From Exiguobacterium sp. SL-9 (GTDB taxonomy: Bacteria; Bacillota; Bacilli; Exiguobacteriales; Exiguobacteriaceae), in contig NZ_SJUO01000009.1 of assembly GCF_004336985.1 (NCBI RefSeq), forward strand, positions 1 through 43,842: a stretch of 43,842 nt of DNA. The letters are read 5' to 3'. Numbering within the stretch: position 1 is the stretch's first letter; each line of letters starts with the position of its first letter. Made by a program: the position numbers and the translations under genes. Below, piece by piece: positions 18,680 through 28,786 of the stretch. The notes below the pieces were generated by a model. That model searched no databases. It saw nothing but the letters and a program-made list of their open reading frames with translations, and had not been told where the DNA came from.

Positions 18680-20091
18680 AATCCCTTCTCCTTCGCTTCA
18701 TCCCAGAGTCGATCCATCTCGTCGAGCGTCATCTCTCCGATGGAGCCGTTCGCTTCAATATATTCGAATCGTCTCTTAAATTTTTGGTTGGTCCGTTCGA
18801 GCGCCTGCTCGGCGTTCAAATTGAAATAACGCGCTACGTTGACGACCGAGAACAGGACATCGCCAAGCTCTCGTTCATCTTCAGGCTGACTTCTCCACTC
18901 GTGAAGCTCTTCTTCTAACTTCTCGAACGCACCTTGCACATCGTCCCATTCGAAACCGACTTGAGCAGCTTTCTTCTGCAATTGCTCGGCCCGCATCAAC
19001 CCAGGTTGCGTCATGAGGACACCATCTAGCTGCGATTTTCTCTTTTCCCCTTTTTCCACTTGTTTAATCGCATTCCAATTCGTCACGACTTCATCGGCAT
19101 CATCGACCGTCACGTCACCGAACACATGAGGATGACGGCGTACCATCTTCTCACTGACGGTGCCAATGACATCCCGAATATCGAAATAGCCTTCGTCCGC
19201 CCCGATTTGGGCATGTAACATGACTTGAAGCAAGACGTCACCGAGCTCTTCGACGATGGCATCATCGTCTTCCTCGTCGATCGCTTCAATCAATTCGTAC
19301 GCTTCTTCAAGCAAATATTTGCGAAGCGATTCGTGCGTCTGCTTTCGATCCCATGGGCACCCGTCCGGTCCACGGAGTGTCGCGATGATGTGCTTCAACG
19401 TCGAAAACTCGCGGGCGAGATGTGCTTCGTCCATCAACGGCGGCACATAGAGCGTCGTCAAGTTATCGACCTCTGCCACGCGGTCCATCTCGTAGAGTGG
19501 GATTTCACTGACCCGCTCGCGTTTCGTCCCAGCAGCCGTCACGAGTTTGACGACATGCTCATCCGGATACCGTTCCATCAGTTGTACTTTCACATCGCCG
19601 GCCACGAACCCGTCATACACTTGACCGATCAATACGTGTTGGGTCACTTGAATCCGTTCCACATCGAGCGCAGTCGCATCGAGTAATTGGAAGCCGTTGA
19701 TTGGGTCGATGCGAAGGGCTTGGAACATGGCGTCCAAAAAGCTCTGTCCCCCGAGGAACGTGACGTTCGCATCTTGCTCGACGAGCAGTTCGACCGTGCG
19801 CTCCGCCACGAACGGATGACCCGGCACGGCATAGGTGATGGCCATCTCTTCACTCTTCTCGAGCAATGTCGCAACGATTTGGGTATACACTTCCTCAAAC
19901 GTATCGCACGATTCGTAAATCGAATCGAACGATTCAAAGTGAACGCCTTCCATCTCAAGCTCTTTGACGACCGGGTGCTCTTTCGTACGCAACCAAACGA
20001 GCGGTTGCTGTTTCAAGTGACGATAGACACCGAGTGGTAATTGCTCGAGTTCGCCAGACCCGAGGCCGACGACCGTAATTCCGTAACTCAT
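18676..20091 (-). CDS. yabN: YabN: tetrapyrrole-methylase-like and MazG pyrophosphohydrolase fusion
   Basis: This 471-residue protein joins an N-terminal SAM-dependent (tetrapyrrole) methylase-like domain (about 1-220: YGITVVGLGSGELEQLP, then YAVPGHPFVAERTVELL) to a C-terminal MazG domain (about 225-471) with GCPWDRKQTHESLRKYLLEE and the metal-binding EEAYELIEAI / EELGDVLLQV pair, plus a second MazG-like repeat (ERELGDVLFSVVN). MazG enzymes hydrolyse (d)NTPs and can lower ppGpp; the methylase part has no known target. ATG 20091 has AAGGAG upstream and lies two bases after the yabM stop; the frame is open to 20184. Confidence 0.93.
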   Translation of the reverse strand: MSYGITVVGLGSGELEQLPLGVYRHLKQQPLVWLRTKEHPVVKELEMEGVHFESFDSIYESCDTFEEVYTQIVATLLEKSEEMAITYAVPGHPFVAERTVELLVEQDANVTFLGGQSFLDAMFQALRIDPINGFQLLDATALDVERIQVTQHVLIGQVYDGFVAGDVKVQLMERYPDEHVVKLVTAAGTKRERVSEIPLYEMDRVAEVDNLTTLYVPPLMDEAHLAREFSTLKHIIATLRGPDGCPWDRKQTHESLRKYLLEEAYELIEAIDEEDDDAIVEELGDVLLQVMLHAQIGADEGYFDIRDVIGTVSEKMVRRHPHVFGDVTVDDADEVVTNWNAIKQVEKGEKRKSQLDGVLMTQPGLMRAEQLQKKAAQVGFEWDDVQGAFEKLEEELHEWRSQPEDERELGDVLFSVVNVARYFNLNAEQALERTNQKFKRRFEYIEANGSIGEMTLDEMDRLWDEAKEKGL

Positions 20092-20093
20092 AT

Positions 20094-21641
20094 TTAATTC
20101 TCCTTTTTTTCTAACAGATTGATGAGTCGACCTCCGAACGGAATCATCTCCCACTCTTCTGTCGTCAATACTTGTTCTTTCCATAATCGCCAGACATAAC
20201 TGCCGGCCCCAAGCAAGAGCATGGATCCAAGCCAGACGAGGGCGTCAAGACGGTCTGTCAACCAATCAAGCGCAATAACATTCAAGCCGAGCAAGACGAC
20301 GCCCATCGGCGCCACCGTTTTGACGAGACGCCCATAGTGTTTAAATCGGAGCATGCCTAGCGGGATGATTTGATCGAGCCGATTGAAGTTGAAGGCGGCC
20401 ATCGCTAAAAAGGCAATCGACGTTCCAATGGCGGCCCCTTCAATACCGTAGTGAGGAACGAGCCACAGGTTGCTGATCAGCTTGACACCGATTGCGAGAA
20501 GCATGCCGATTGCGGCCGTCCGTTCCCGGTCAATCGCCTGTAGACACGTCATACTCGCTACGGCAAGCGATGCGGCAAACGTGCTCGTCGAGAGTAAGAC
20601 GAGCGCCATTGTTCCGGCCGCATTTTCAAATAAGGCGATATTTAACGGGAACATGACGCCCATCAGGCCAACCGTCGCCGCTGCGGCAACTGTCGTCGTC
20701 ACGCGAATCATCGAGCTGAGTCCGAAAGACGTCGCCTCGACCCGACCGGCACGATAATGGCGCACCAAGTTCGGTACGTTCGCCATCCCGAGCGCCGTCG
20801 TGAAAAGAATCGCGAATTGAACGAGCGGATAGCCTCGGTCAAATACCCCTTTCCCGACTTTCGCCGCGTAATCCCCACCCATCAGATTGACAATCGTGAA
20901 TGAGTCGACGAGTTGCATCCATAAAATCCCGAGCGAGGCGAATCCGACGGCAAAGCCGGTCGTCAGTAAGATTCGAAGGACAGACCGCAACGTCGCGGAT
21001 TGTACCGGGACGACTCTTAGCTGCTTCGCCCATAACGACAAGATGACAATGGCGATGACACCCCCGACGAGCGTCGCTGCGTACGCATAACGGCTCAACG
21101 TATAGGCGTCTTGTCCAAAGCGGACGCCAATCAACAAGGCGATGAGCAAAACTGTGACGCGGACAAGATTTTCGAGCACTTGCGAAATGGCGCTTGGTCT
21201 CAAGTCATCGACCGATTGAAACGAACCGCGGAGCACCGCCAACGCGGGCATGAGCAAATAACTCAGACTGATCACGCGTAACGTCGGTGCGAGTTCTACA
21301 TCACCGAGGAGACGGGCAATAACCGGCGCGAGCGCCCACATCGCGATGACAAGTGTGAGAGCGAGACCGAGCAAGACATAAAAACTTCCCCATAACACTT
21401 CGAGCTTTCGCCGCGGCCCTTGGGCCCCGACACCGATTTTCGCAATCACGACCGGCATCGCATACATGCCGAGCGAGGCGACGATTGCGGCAAATGGATA
21501 TACCGTCTGATAGGCATATAACCCGAAGTCTCCCGCGATATTTTGGTACGGGACCCGATACGCAAAACTGATGAACTTTGAAAGATAGCCCGCGAGCGCA
21601 AATAAGACGACCCCGGTCGCAAACTTACTTGGCGACCGCAT
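20094..21641 (-). CDS. yabM: YabM: MurJ/SpoVB-type polysaccharide or lipid II flippase
   Basis: This 515-residue polytopic protein of the MOP exporter superfamily (Wzx/MurJ/SpoVB clade) has about 14 hydrophobic segments. The N-terminal KFATGVVLFALAGYLSKFISFAYRVPYQNIAG and GLYAYQTVYPFAAI match the SpoVB/YtgP/YabM group. It probably flips an undecaprenyl-linked cell-wall or polysaccharide precursor; the substrate cannot be read from sequence. Its neighbours match those of B. subtilis yabM, except that spoVT, which lies between mfd and yabM there, is missing, and yabM overlaps mfd by 17 nt. AGAGG precedes the ATG by seven bases. Confidence 0.9.
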   Translation of the reverse strand: MRSPSKFATGVVLFALAGYLSKFISFAYRVPYQNIAGDFGLYAYQTVYPFAAIVASLGMYAMPVVIAKIGVGAQGPRRKLEVLWGSFYVLLGLALTLVIAMWALAPVIARLLGDVELAPTLRVISLSYLLMPALAVLRGSFQSVDDLRPSAISQVLENLVRVTVLLIALLIGVRFGQDAYTLSRYAYAATLVGGVIAIVILSLWAKQLRVVPVQSATLRSVLRILLTTGFAVGFASLGILWMQLVDSFTIVNLMGGDYAAKVGKGVFDRGYPLVQFAILFTTALGMANVPNLVRHYRAGRVEATSFGLSSMIRVTTTVAAAATVGLMGVMFPLNIALFENAAGTMALVLLSTSTFAASLAVASMTCLQAIDRERTAAIGMLLAIGVKLISNLWLVPHYGIEGAAIGTSIAFLAMAAFNFNRLDQIIPLGMLRFKHYGRLVKTVAPMGVVLLGLNVIALDWLTDRLDALVWLGSMLLLGAGSYVWRLWKEQVLTTEEWEMIPFGGRLINLLEKKEN

Positions 21642-24600
21642 GCGCCAACCTCTTCACGAGCTCTTCAAGTACAGTATCGGCATCATTCAACAGCTCGACG
21701 ACTGGCATCCGACCGCTGAGCGACAACTTGAGCGCGCCGTTGTCTTGACCGACACCGAGCTTCCGGCCGAGCGGCATCGTCCATTCCATGAATGATGGGA
21801 CGTCAAGCGCCGTCGTCGATTCGAGCGACAATACCATCTCGATGCGACCCGGTGTCTGTTTGATACGGGCCACTTTCGCCATTTCCCCGTAAATCCGTAG
21901 ACGCGTCAGTTGGATGAGGAGGGAGACCGGTTCTGGGAATTCGCCGAACCGTTCAATCAACTCGTCTTGAAGGGCGAACAAAGCCTCTGGTGTATCAACA
22001 TATTTGAAACGTTTGTACATCTCAATTTTCAATTCGCTATCTGACAAATACTCGTCTGGGATATACGCGTCCGCTTGGAACGTGATCTCCGGTTTGAAGA
22101 CGACTTGTTTCGCCTGACCGCGCATCCGGTCTTTCCGTTCTTCGATGGCTTCAGACAACATTTGCGAGTATAAATCGAACCCGACCGAATCAATAAAGCC
22201 GGATTGCTGGGCTCCGAGCAAATTGCCGGCGCCGCGAATCGATAAGTCGCGCATCGCGATTTTGAACCCGCTCCCGAGCTCCGTGAACTCCTTGATGGCC
22301 TGTAACCGGCTCTCCGCGACCTCGGTCAAGCGCTTGTCTTTCCGATACGTGAAGTAGGCGTAGGCAATCCGGTTGGAACGGCCGACTCGACCACGCAACT
22401 GATACAGTTGTGACAGCCCCATCTTATCCGCATCGTGGACGATAAGCGTGTTCACGTTTGGGATATCGATGCCGGTCTCGATGATCGTCGTCGAGACGAG
22501 CACGTCTGCTTCTCCTTCAAGGAAGCTGATGAGCTGGCTCTCGAGTTCCGTCTCGGTCATCCGACCGTGCGCCGTCGCGATACGCGCTTCCGGTAACAAA
22601 GCGCGAATCTCTTCAGCTTTCCGTTCAATCCCTTCAACGCGGTTGTAGAGGAAGAACGCCTGCCCGCCTCGTGCGAGTTCGCGCTCCAGTGCCTCACGCA
22701 GCACGATGCCGTCATACTCCATGACATACGTCTGGACCGGGTAGCGGTTCTCTGGCGGTGTCTCGAGAACCGACAAATCTCGAATCCCAATCATTGACAT
22801 ATGGAGCGTCCGCGGGATCGGTGTCGCTGTGAGCGTCAAGACATCGATGTTCGTCTTCAACTGCTTGAGTCGCTCTTTATGTTTGACCCCGAAACGTTGT
22901 TCCTCATCGATGATGACGAGACCGAGGTCGGCGAACGTGACGTCTTTCGACAAAACACGGTGCGTCCCGACTACGACGTCAATCGTCCCTTCCTTTAAAC
23001 CTTTCTTCGTTGCAGCCATCTCGCTTTTCGAGCGGAATCGGCTCATGACGGAGACGTTGATTGGAAACTCACTGAACCGCTCGAGCATCGTCTCGTAATG
23101 TTGTTGTGCGAGCACGGTCGTCGGCACGAGAAAAGCGACTTGTTTGCCGGCAAGAACCGCTTTAAATGCGGCTCGAATCGCCACTTCTGTCTTTCCATAA
23201 CCGACATCGCCACAGAGGAGACGGTCCATCGGTCGCGATCGCTCCATGTCGGCCTTGATTTCAGCGATAGAACGGACCTGGTCCTCTGTCTCCGCATACG
23301 GGAACGAACCTTCAAATTGGCTCATCTCCTCATCATCGGTCGGGAATGCATAGCCGACGGACGCTTCCCGCGCCGCATACAGCTTGATCAGCTCATCGGC
23401 GATATCTTCGACCGATTTGGCGACTTTCGATTTGACCTTCTTCCACTCGGTTCCACCAAGTTTATAAATCTTCGGCTCTTTCCCTTCGGCCCCGACATAT
23501 TTTTGGACGAGATCGATTTGATCGACGGGGACATAGAGCGCATCGTCGCCGGCGTAGACAAGATGTAAGTAGTCTTGGTGAATGCCGCCGACTTCGATGG
23601 TTTTGATGCCGAGGTACTTCCCAATCCCGTGATGGATGTGGACGACGTGGTCGTTCGGTTTTAATTCTTGATAACTTTTAATCCGTTCAGCGTTCGTCAA
23701 GTTCTTCGTCTGTCGTTTCCGTTTCGTGACACGCTTGAACAGTTCCTCTTCGGAAACGACGACGAGACGGCTCGTCGAGAGTTCGAATCCGCCTTCGATT
23801 TGCCCGATCATGACGTGGACGTGACGCGGCAACAGCTCGCCATCCACATTCGTGAACGTGGACGAGATGCCATAGTCTTCAAGCAACGCCACGACTTTAT
23901 CGGCTCGCATTTGATCTCCTGCTAAAAAGACGAGGCGATGGTCACCTTGTTGCCACCGTTCAACTTCTTGCTTCAGCAAATGCATCTGTCCGTGGAACGC
24001 CGGGAGCGGACGGCAACTGAGATGGACCGTGTTCGTCTCCGGAATTCCCGACCGTCTCGATGGGAGGAGCGAGAACGCCACTTGCTTCAAATCACGAAAC
24101 ACTTTATGCATCGGGACAGCGAGCGTATAGTTGCTGACGGACTCGCCGCGTTCAATGAGCGACGAGAACCATTCGGCTTCCTCACGGTCTTGCACATCGG
24201 CAGCATCTTCAATCCGTGCCACTTCATCTAAAATTAAGACAGCATCCGGTCCGACGTAATCAAGGAGCGTCGAACTATATAGGAGCGGGGTATACTTCCC
24301 GACCTTCTCAGGTGCTTCGCCACGGCCAAACTGTTCGATGTCCCGGGCAATCCCGTCCTCGAGCGCTTGACGAATCGTCTCCGTCTCGATCAACGAGAGC
24401 GTCCGATCGTATTGACGTTCGAGTGCCTGTCCGGCTTTTTTCAGTTGTTCTGTCGACGCGATAAACTCGGTGGCTGGGGGAATGACCGCTTCAGCGACGA
24501 CCCCGAGTGAGCGTTGTGTCTCAGCATCGAACGTAAAGATGGAATCCACTTCGGTATCGAATAAATCGATTCGATACGGACGCGCCTCCGTGAGCGGATA

Positions 24601-25149
24601 GACGTCCAAAATGCTTCCCCGTACAGAGAACTCACCCGGCGCGGTCACGGTGGCCGTTCGTTCATATCCGAGCGTGATGAGCGTCTCGGCAAACGGCTTC
24701 AAATCGAGTTCTTGCCCTGGTTTGATGATGCGATGGCTCGTCTGCCAGTCCGTCGGGCTCGGGATAAAGCGACGTAACCCACCAAGTGGCACGACAAGGA
24801 CGCCTCCCGTTTCGTTAAGGAGACGTGTTCGAGCTTCAATCCGCGCGGCAAGCAGTTCCGGGCTCGATGTGAGTGACAGTTCGCCAGCGAGCGTCTCATC
24901 AATCGGATAAAGCAACGTGTTGCTCGGGCCGACGAGCGACTCGAGCTGATCATACATTTTTTGCGCTTGATACATGTTATGCGTGACGACAACGAGGCGT
25001 CTTGGCGAATTTTTCGCCAAACCTGCCAACACGAGCGCCTTAGCACTCGTTGTCAGACCGGTGACGAGTTGACGATCGACTTTTGGCAACCGCTCCCGAA
25101 TCACGTTCGTCTCAGGCAATGCCAACATGAATTTCTCTAAAGCATTCAT
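21625..25149 (-). CDS. mfd: Transcription-repair coupling factor
   Basis: Mfd removes RNA polymerase stalled at DNA lesions and recruits UvrABC. The 1174-residue protein has the full layout: a UvrB-like N-terminal region (GEFSVRGSILDVYPL, then PYRIDLFDTEVDSI), the RNA-polymerase-interacting domain (VHIHHGIGKYLGI), an SF2 translocase with Walker A LLCGDVGYGKTEVA, DEEQ box VIIDEEQRFGVKHKE, LTATPIPRTLHMS and QLRGRVGRS, and a C-terminal TRCF domain. Length is normal for the family. GGAGG precedes the ATG by seven bases. It probably heads the mfd-yabM-yabN-rqcP-divIC-yabR cluster. The fin gene, upstream of mfd in B. subtilis, is missing. Confidence 0.98.
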   Translation of the reverse strand: MNALEKFMLALPETNVIRERLPKVDRQLVTGLTTSAKALVLAGLAKNSPRRLVVVTHNMYQAQKMYDQLESLVGPSNTLLYPIDETLAGELSLTSSPELLAARIEARTRLLNETGGVLVVPLGGLRRFIPSPTDWQTSHRIIKPGQELDLKPFAETLITLGYERTATVTAPGEFSVRGSILDVYPLTEARPYRIDLFDTEVDSIFTFDAETQRSLGVVAEAVIPPATEFIASTEQLKKAGQALERQYDRTLSLIETETIRQALEDGIARDIEQFGRGEAPEKVGKYTPLLYSSTLLDYVGPDAVLILDEVARIEDAADVQDREEAEWFSSLIERGESVSNYTLAVPMHKVFRDLKQVAFSLLPSRRSGIPETNTVHLSCRPLPAFHGQMHLLKQEVERWQQGDHRLVFLAGDQMRADKVVALLEDYGISSTFTNVDGELLPRHVHVMIGQIEGGFELSTSRLVVVSEEELFKRVTKRKRQTKNLTNAERIKSYQELKPNDHVVHIHHGIGKYLGIKTIEVGGIHQDYLHLVYAGDDALYVPVDQIDLVQKYVGAEGKEPKIYKLGGTEWKKVKSKVAKSVEDIADELIKLYAAREASVGYAFPTDDEEMSQFEGSFPYAETEDQVRSIAEIKADMERSRPMDRLLCGDVGYGKTEVAIRAAFKAVLAGKQVAFLVPTTVLAQQHYETMLERFSEFPINVSVMSRFRSKSEMAATKKGLKEGTIDVVVGTHRVLSKDVTFADLGLVIIDEEQRFGVKHKERLKQLKTNIDVLTLTATPIPRTLHMSMIGIRDLSVLETPPENRYPVQTYVMEYDGIVLREALERELARGGQAFFLYNRVEGIERKAEEIRALLPEARIATAHGRMTETELESQLISFLEGEADVLVSTTIIETGIDIPNVNTLIVHDADKMGLSQLYQLRGRVGRSNRIAYAYFTYRKDKRLTEVAESRLQAIKEFTELGSGFKIAMRDLSIRGAGNLLGAQQSGFIDSVGFDLYSQMLSEAIEERKDRMRGQAKQVVFKPEITFQADAYIPDEYLSDSELKIEMYKRFKYVDTPEALFALQDELIERFGEFPEPVSLLIQLTRLRIYGEMAKVARIKQTPGRIEMVLSLESTTALDVPSFMEWTMPLGRKLGVGQDNGALKLSLSGRMPVVELLNDADTVLEELVKRLAHAVAK

Positions 25150-25173
25150 TTGATTTCCTCCACCTCATACGAC

Positions 25174-25196
25174 AAAAAAGGGTACGTTGACCCTTT
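25174..25196 (-). terminator. pth terminator overlapping its stop codon
   Basis: A 7-bp stem (AAAGGGT at 25177-25183 with ACCCTTT at 25190-25196) is followed by T-rich sequence on the minus strand. The pth stop codon lies within the upstream arm. The stem is short, so termination may be partial. Confidence 0.65.
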
Positions 25197-25752
25197 AGTT
25201 ATATCGATTCATGAGCGCGATCCATTCCGTGTCCACAAAATCAGTCGCGGCGGACACCGCTTGATCGAGCGTATCATTCAATTCTGGCATATCTTCTTTT
25301 CGGTAGTTCATCAGTACCCAATCGACGACTTTAATCGGATGCGGCGGACGACCAATCCCGAGTTTCAGACGTTTGAAGTCTTGGGTCCCCAGATGCTGAA
25401 TCAGTGACTTGATCCCGTTATGCCCTCCGGCACTGCCTTTCGGACGGAATCGTAGTTTCCCCGGCACCATGTCTAAGTCATCATAAATGACGAGTAAGTC
25501 ATCGATTTCAATCTTATAGTAATCTAAAATCGGACGAACCGACTCCCCTGACAGATTCATGTAGGTGAGCGGTTTGACGAGGACGACACGTTCTCCATTG
25601 ATTCTTCCCGTTCCGATTACTGCTTTAAACTTAGCTTCATCGAGTTGAATCCCATGTTTATCAGCTAAGCGATCAATCGCTAAAAATCCAACGTTGTGAC
25701 GGGTCATCTCATATTTTTTGCCTGGATTCCCGAGGCCGACGATACATTTCAT
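25195..25752 (-). CDS. pth: Peptidyl-tRNA hydrolase
   Basis: Pth cleaves peptidyl-tRNA released by aborted translation and is essential. The 185-residue protein has GLGNPGKKYEMTRHNVGF with the catalytic His20 and Asn10, TYMNLSGESV, YDDLDMVPGKLRFRPKGS with the catalytic Asp, and GHNGIKSLI. ATG 25752 has AGGAGG six bases upstream; a TTG at 25770 lies before that site and is rejected. In B. subtilis this gene is spoVC; the rplY/ctc gene upstream there is missing. Confidence 0.97.
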   Translation of the reverse strand: MKCIVGLGNPGKKYEMTRHNVGFLAIDRLADKHGIQLDEAKFKAVIGTGRINGERVVLVKPLTYMNLSGESVRPILDYYKIEIDDLLVIYDDLDMVPGKLRFRPKGSAGGHNGIKSLIQHLGTQDFKRLKLGIGRPPHPIKVVDWVLMNYRKEDMPELNDTLDQAVSAATDFVDTEWIALMNRYN

Positions 25753-25770
25753 CTTATTCCTCCTGAACAA

Positions 25771-25798
25771 AAAAGCCCAAAGGCGAACGCCTTCGGGC
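25771..25798 (-). terminator. prs terminator
   Basis: A 10-bp stem with one G-U pair (minus strand GCCCGAAGGC with GCCTTTGGGC, arms 25789-25798 and 25775-25784) ends in TTTTTTG. It lies between prs and pth and so ends the glmU-prs transcript. Confidence 0.85.
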
Positions 25799-25807
25799 CT
25801 CGTTTTT

Positions 25808-26764
25808 TTAATCGAACAGCGTGCTCACCGATTTGTGCTCGTGGACACGCATGATCGCTTCCCCAAGCAAACGGGCAACCGACATCTGCTTGATTTTGCT
25901 CGAACATTCGCGACCTTCTAAATCGATCGTGTTCAAAACGACGAGTTCTTTGATTGACGAATTGTCAATCCGTTCCATCGCAGGTCCAGATAAAACCGGG
26001 TGTGTACACGAGGCGTACACTTCTTTTGCTCCCGCTTGAACGATGGCATCCGCTGCGAGCGTGATCGTTCCAGCTGTATCGATGATGTCATCGATCAAGA
26101 TGGCCGTCTTGCCTTCGACGCTGCCAACGATGTTCATGACTTCCGCCACGTTCGCCTCTGGACGACGCTTATCGATGATGGCGATTGGTGCCTTCAAACG
26201 TTCTGCGAGCTTACGGGCACGCGTGACGCCACCGTGGTCTGGTGAAACGACAACAATGTCTTTCGCTTTGAATTCTTCTGTCTCGAAATACGTCGAGATG
26301 AGTGGAACACCTAACAATTGATCTACTGGGATATTGAAGAAACCTTGGATTTGAGCAGCGTGCAAGTCCATCGTGATCAAACGTGTCGCGCCTGCGACCG
26401 TCAACAGATCAGCGACGAGTTTCGCTGTGATTGGCTCACGTGAGCGCGCCTTCCGGTCTTGGCGAGCATAACCGTAGTAAGGCATGACCACGTTGATTGT
26501 CCGGACTGAAGCCCGCTTCAACGCATCGATCATGACGAGTAACTCCATAAGCGTCTCGTTCACCGGTGAGCTTGTCGATTGAATAATGTATACATCATCG
26601 CCTCGTACGCTCTCCTCGATGTTGATGTAAAGTTCTCCGTCGCTAAACCGCTTCACTTGGCAATCGCTGAGCGGGATGCCAATTTCTTTGGCAATCTCTT
26701 CGGCGAGTGGGCGGTTTGAGTTTAAGCTAAATAGGCGAATTTCACGTTCATATACAGTAGACAT
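25808..26764 (-). CDS. prs: Ribose-phosphate pyrophosphokinase (PRPP synthetase)
   Basis: Prs makes PRPP from ribose 5-phosphate and ATP, feeding purine, pyrimidine, histidine and NAD synthesis. The 318-residue class I enzyme has the [16 protein letters not shown] region, the flexible loop [16 protein letters not shown], the metal-binding [11 protein letters not shown], and the ribose-5-phosphate loop [18 protein letters not shown] precedes the ATG. It follows glmU by 45 bases and ends at its own terminator. PRPP is the effector of PurR, whose gene lies about 2 kb away. Confidence 0.98.
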   Translation of the reverse strand: MSTVYEREIRLFSLNSNRPLAEEIAKEIGIPLSDCQVKRFSDGELYINIEESVRGDDVYIIQSTSSPVNETLMELLVMIDALKRASVRTINVVMPYYGYARQDRKARSREPITAKLVADLLTVAGATRLITMDLHAAQIQGFFNIPVDQLLGVPLISTYFETEEFKAKDIVVVSPDHGGVTRARKLAERLKAPIAIIDKRRPEANVAEVMNIVGSVEGKTAILIDDIIDTAGTITLAADAIVQAGAKEVYASCTHPVLSGPAMERIDNSSIKELVVLNTIDLEGRECSSKIKQMSVARLLGEAIMRVHEHKSVSTLFD

Positions 26765-26809
26765 GTTTAGGATTCTCCTCCATCGTTTTCCATAATAATA
26801 GGCAGCAAC

Positions 26810-28165
26810 TTATCGTTTCGTGTAACCTTCTTTGTTCGTTTGGCGCTCGCGAGCAATCGCGAGTGCCTCTTCTGGCACATCATCTGTAATGGTCGAACCA
26901 GCTGCAACAATCGAACCTTTCCCGACTTTCACTGGAGCAATCAAGTTGACGTTACATCCGACGAAAGCATCGGCTTCGACGACCGTTTCAAACTTGTTTT
27001 TGCCATCATAGTTGACCGTGATGGATCCACAGCCGAGGTTGACGCGTTCCCCGATCGAAGCATCTCCGATATAGCTGAGATGTGATGCTTTTGCACCGTC
27101 CCCGAACGTCGATTTTTTGATTTCCACGAAGTTACCGACGCGCGTGTTGGCGCCGAGCACTGCTTGTTGACGAAGATGGGCGAACGGTCCGACCTGTGCT
27201 CCACTTCCGACACGGCTATCACTGACGACCGACTGACGAACAATCGCTCCGTCTTCGATGACGCTATTACGAATATCTGAGTTTGGACCAATCACACATT
27301 CCGAACCGATGATCGTCTTCCCGAGAATGACCGTCCCTGGATAGATGATTGTATCCGAGCCGATGACCGCATCCGGTGAGATGTACGTCGAAGCAGGATC
27401 CATGAATGTCACACCGTCTCGCATAAGGCGTTCATTCGTCCGCTTGCGCATGACCGCTTCAGCTTGTGAGAGGGCGACCCGGTCGTTGACCCCGATCGTT
27501 TCATCAAACGTCGGCGCCGTATGTGCTGCCACGACTTCGCCTGCTTCTTTTGCGATTGAGATGACGTCCGGCAAATAGTACTCGCCTTGAGCGTTATTGT
27601 TTCCGACTTGTTTCAAGGCATCGAACAAGAGCTCGTTATCAAACACGTACGTACCTGTGTTGATTTCTTGAATTTGTAGCTCAGTGTCAGACGCATCTTT
27701 ATGCTCGACAACTTTTGTGACGTTCCCGTCTTCGCCACGAATGACGCGACCATATCCTGTCGCATCGTCAGCGATGGCTGTCAATACAGTCACTTTTGCT
27801 TGTTGAGCTTCATGATGAGCCAACAGCGCCTCGAGCGTTTCCGCTGTCAACAGTGGCGTATCCCCGCAAACGACAAGTGTCGCGCCGGGCTTACCGGCGA
27901 GTTCGCCTTCTGCCATCTGCACGGCATGGCCTGTACCGAGTTGTTGTTCTTGGACCGCATACTCCACGCGTGAGCCCAACGTCTCTTGTACCGCTTCAGC
28001 CCCATGGCCGACGATGACGATTTGACGACTGACCCCGATTTTATCGAGTTGATCGACGACGTGTTCGACCATCGGTTTTCCGAGGACCGGATGAAGCACT
28101 TTATAGAGTTTCGACTTCATGCGCGTTCCTTTACCTGCTGCCAAAATGACTGCAAAACGATCCAT
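26810..28165 (-). CDS. glmU: Bifunctional GlmU: GlcNAc-1-phosphate uridylyltransferase / acetyltransferase
   Basis: GlmU acetylates glucosamine 1-phosphate and then transfers UMP to give UDP-GlcNAc, the cell-wall precursor. The 451-residue protein has an N-terminal nucleotidyltransferase ([19 protein letters not shown], residues 8-26) and a C-terminal left-handed beta-helix of hexapeptide repeats from about residue 250, with the acetyltransferase block [26 protein letters not shown] precedes the ATG. It has its own promoter (28253-28281) and forms an operon with prs. Confidence 0.98.
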   Translation of the reverse strand: MDRFAVILAAGKGTRMKSKLYKVLHPVLGKPMVEHVVDQLDKIGVSRQIVIVGHGAEAVQETLGSRVEYAVQEQQLGTGHAVQMAEGELAGKPGATLVVCGDTPLLTAETLEALLAHHEAQQAKVTVLTAIADDATGYGRVIRGEDGNVTKVVEHKDASDTELQIQEINTGTYVFDNELLFDALKQVGNNNAQGEYYLPDVISIAKEAGEVVAAHTAPTFDETIGVNDRVALSQAEAVMRKRTNERLMRDGVTFMDPASTYISPDAVIGSDTIIYPGTVILGKTIIGSECVIGPNSDIRNSVIEDGAIVRQSVVSDSRVGSGAQVGPFAHLRQQAVLGANTRVGNFVEIKKSTFGDGAKASHLSYIGDASIGERVNLGCGSITVNYDGKNKFETVVEADAFVGCNVNLIAPVKVGKGSIVAAGSTITDDVPEEALAIARERQTNKEGYTKR

Positions 28166-28206
28166 TCTTGATTCGCTCCTATCTCATATCGACTGTAATG
28201 TACTCA

Positions 28207-28219
28207 ACCGTTCGGTTTT
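28207..28219 (-). promoter_or_regulatory. PurBox-like sequence in the glmU-prs leader
   Basis: The minus strand reads AAAACCGAACGGT, matching 11 of 13 positions of the Bacillus PurR box AWWWCCGAACWWT, about 35 bases downstream of the expected glmU transcription start. Only one box is seen; PurR normally uses two inverted boxes, so this is tentative. Confidence 0.35.
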
Positions 28220-28252
28220 TTCTGCATTCAAACCTTTATTTACACCGTATCT

Positions 28253-28281
28253 ACTATATCGAAACCGTGACATGGTTTCAA
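28253..28281 (-). promoter_or_regulatory. glmU-prs promoter with internal inverted repeat
   Basis: On the minus strand, TTGAAA (28276-28281), a 17-bp spacer and TATAGT (28253-28258). GAAACC and GGTTTC (28261-28266 and 28274-28279) form an inverted repeat that covers the spacer and the edge of the -35. A TGGTTAC direct repeat lies just upstream (about 28290-28306). Confidence 0.6.
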
Positions 28282-28311
28282 CAGTTGTAACCATTCGTAA
28301 CCAATGAAACG

Positions 28312-28345
28312 TAAAAAGGCAGCGGAAGGGTCCCCATCCGCTGTC
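28312..28345 (-). terminator. spoVG terminator
   Basis: A long G+C-rich hairpin (minus strand ACAGCGGATGGG with CCCTTCCGCTGC, one mismatch, small loop) ends in TTTTTAC, a few bases after the spoVG stop codon. Confidence 0.85.
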
Positions 28346-28350
28346 AAAAA

Positions 28351-28650
28351 TTACTCATTCATGGCATTGTGCCGTACTCGCGTCTCGGCGATGGCGCTGT
28401 CCTCTCGGTCATATGCCTCCAAAACAGCCGCCTCGACTTTTTGACGCATATCTCCATTGATCGGGTGAGCAATGTCGCGAAAAATCCCCTCTGGCGTTCG
28501 CTTGCTCGGCATCGCTACGAAAAGACCGGTACTTCCTTCAATGATTCGAAGGTCATGTACGACAAATTCATGGTCAAGTGTAATGGAGGCGAGTGCCTTC
28601 ATTCTACCTTCCGTCGCGACTTTGCGAATTTTTACGTCTGTGATCTGCAT
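28351..28650 (-). CDS. spoVG: SpoVG, nucleic-acid-binding regulator
   Basis: SpoVG is a small RNA/DNA-binding regulator of septation, capsule and virulence genes in Firmicutes, kept also in non-sporulators. The 99-residue protein has the family core [28 protein letters not shown] and [26 protein letters not shown] lies nine bases before ATG 28650 but touches the upstream ATG (28659), so the shorter form is preferred. It has its own terminator; yabJ, which precedes it in B. subtilis, is missing. The 136-base gap to purR holds no clear gene; TATAAG near 28745-28750 is a possible -10. Confidence 0.96.
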   Translation of the reverse strand: MQITDVKIRKVATEGRMKALASITLDHEFVVHDLRIIEGSTGLFVAMPSKRTPEGIFRDIAHPINGDMRQKVEAAVLEAYDREDSAIAETRVRHNAMNE

Positions 28651-28786
28651 GTTTCGCATCCCCTTTTCATCGTTGTCTAGACCATGGTGTACTTTCTAAA
28701 AGGCTGAGATGATTCCAAGCGAACCGGTGTGACTTCGTACGAACCTTATACCCTTTCATCATAAAACGAAATCAAATTTTTGCCAA

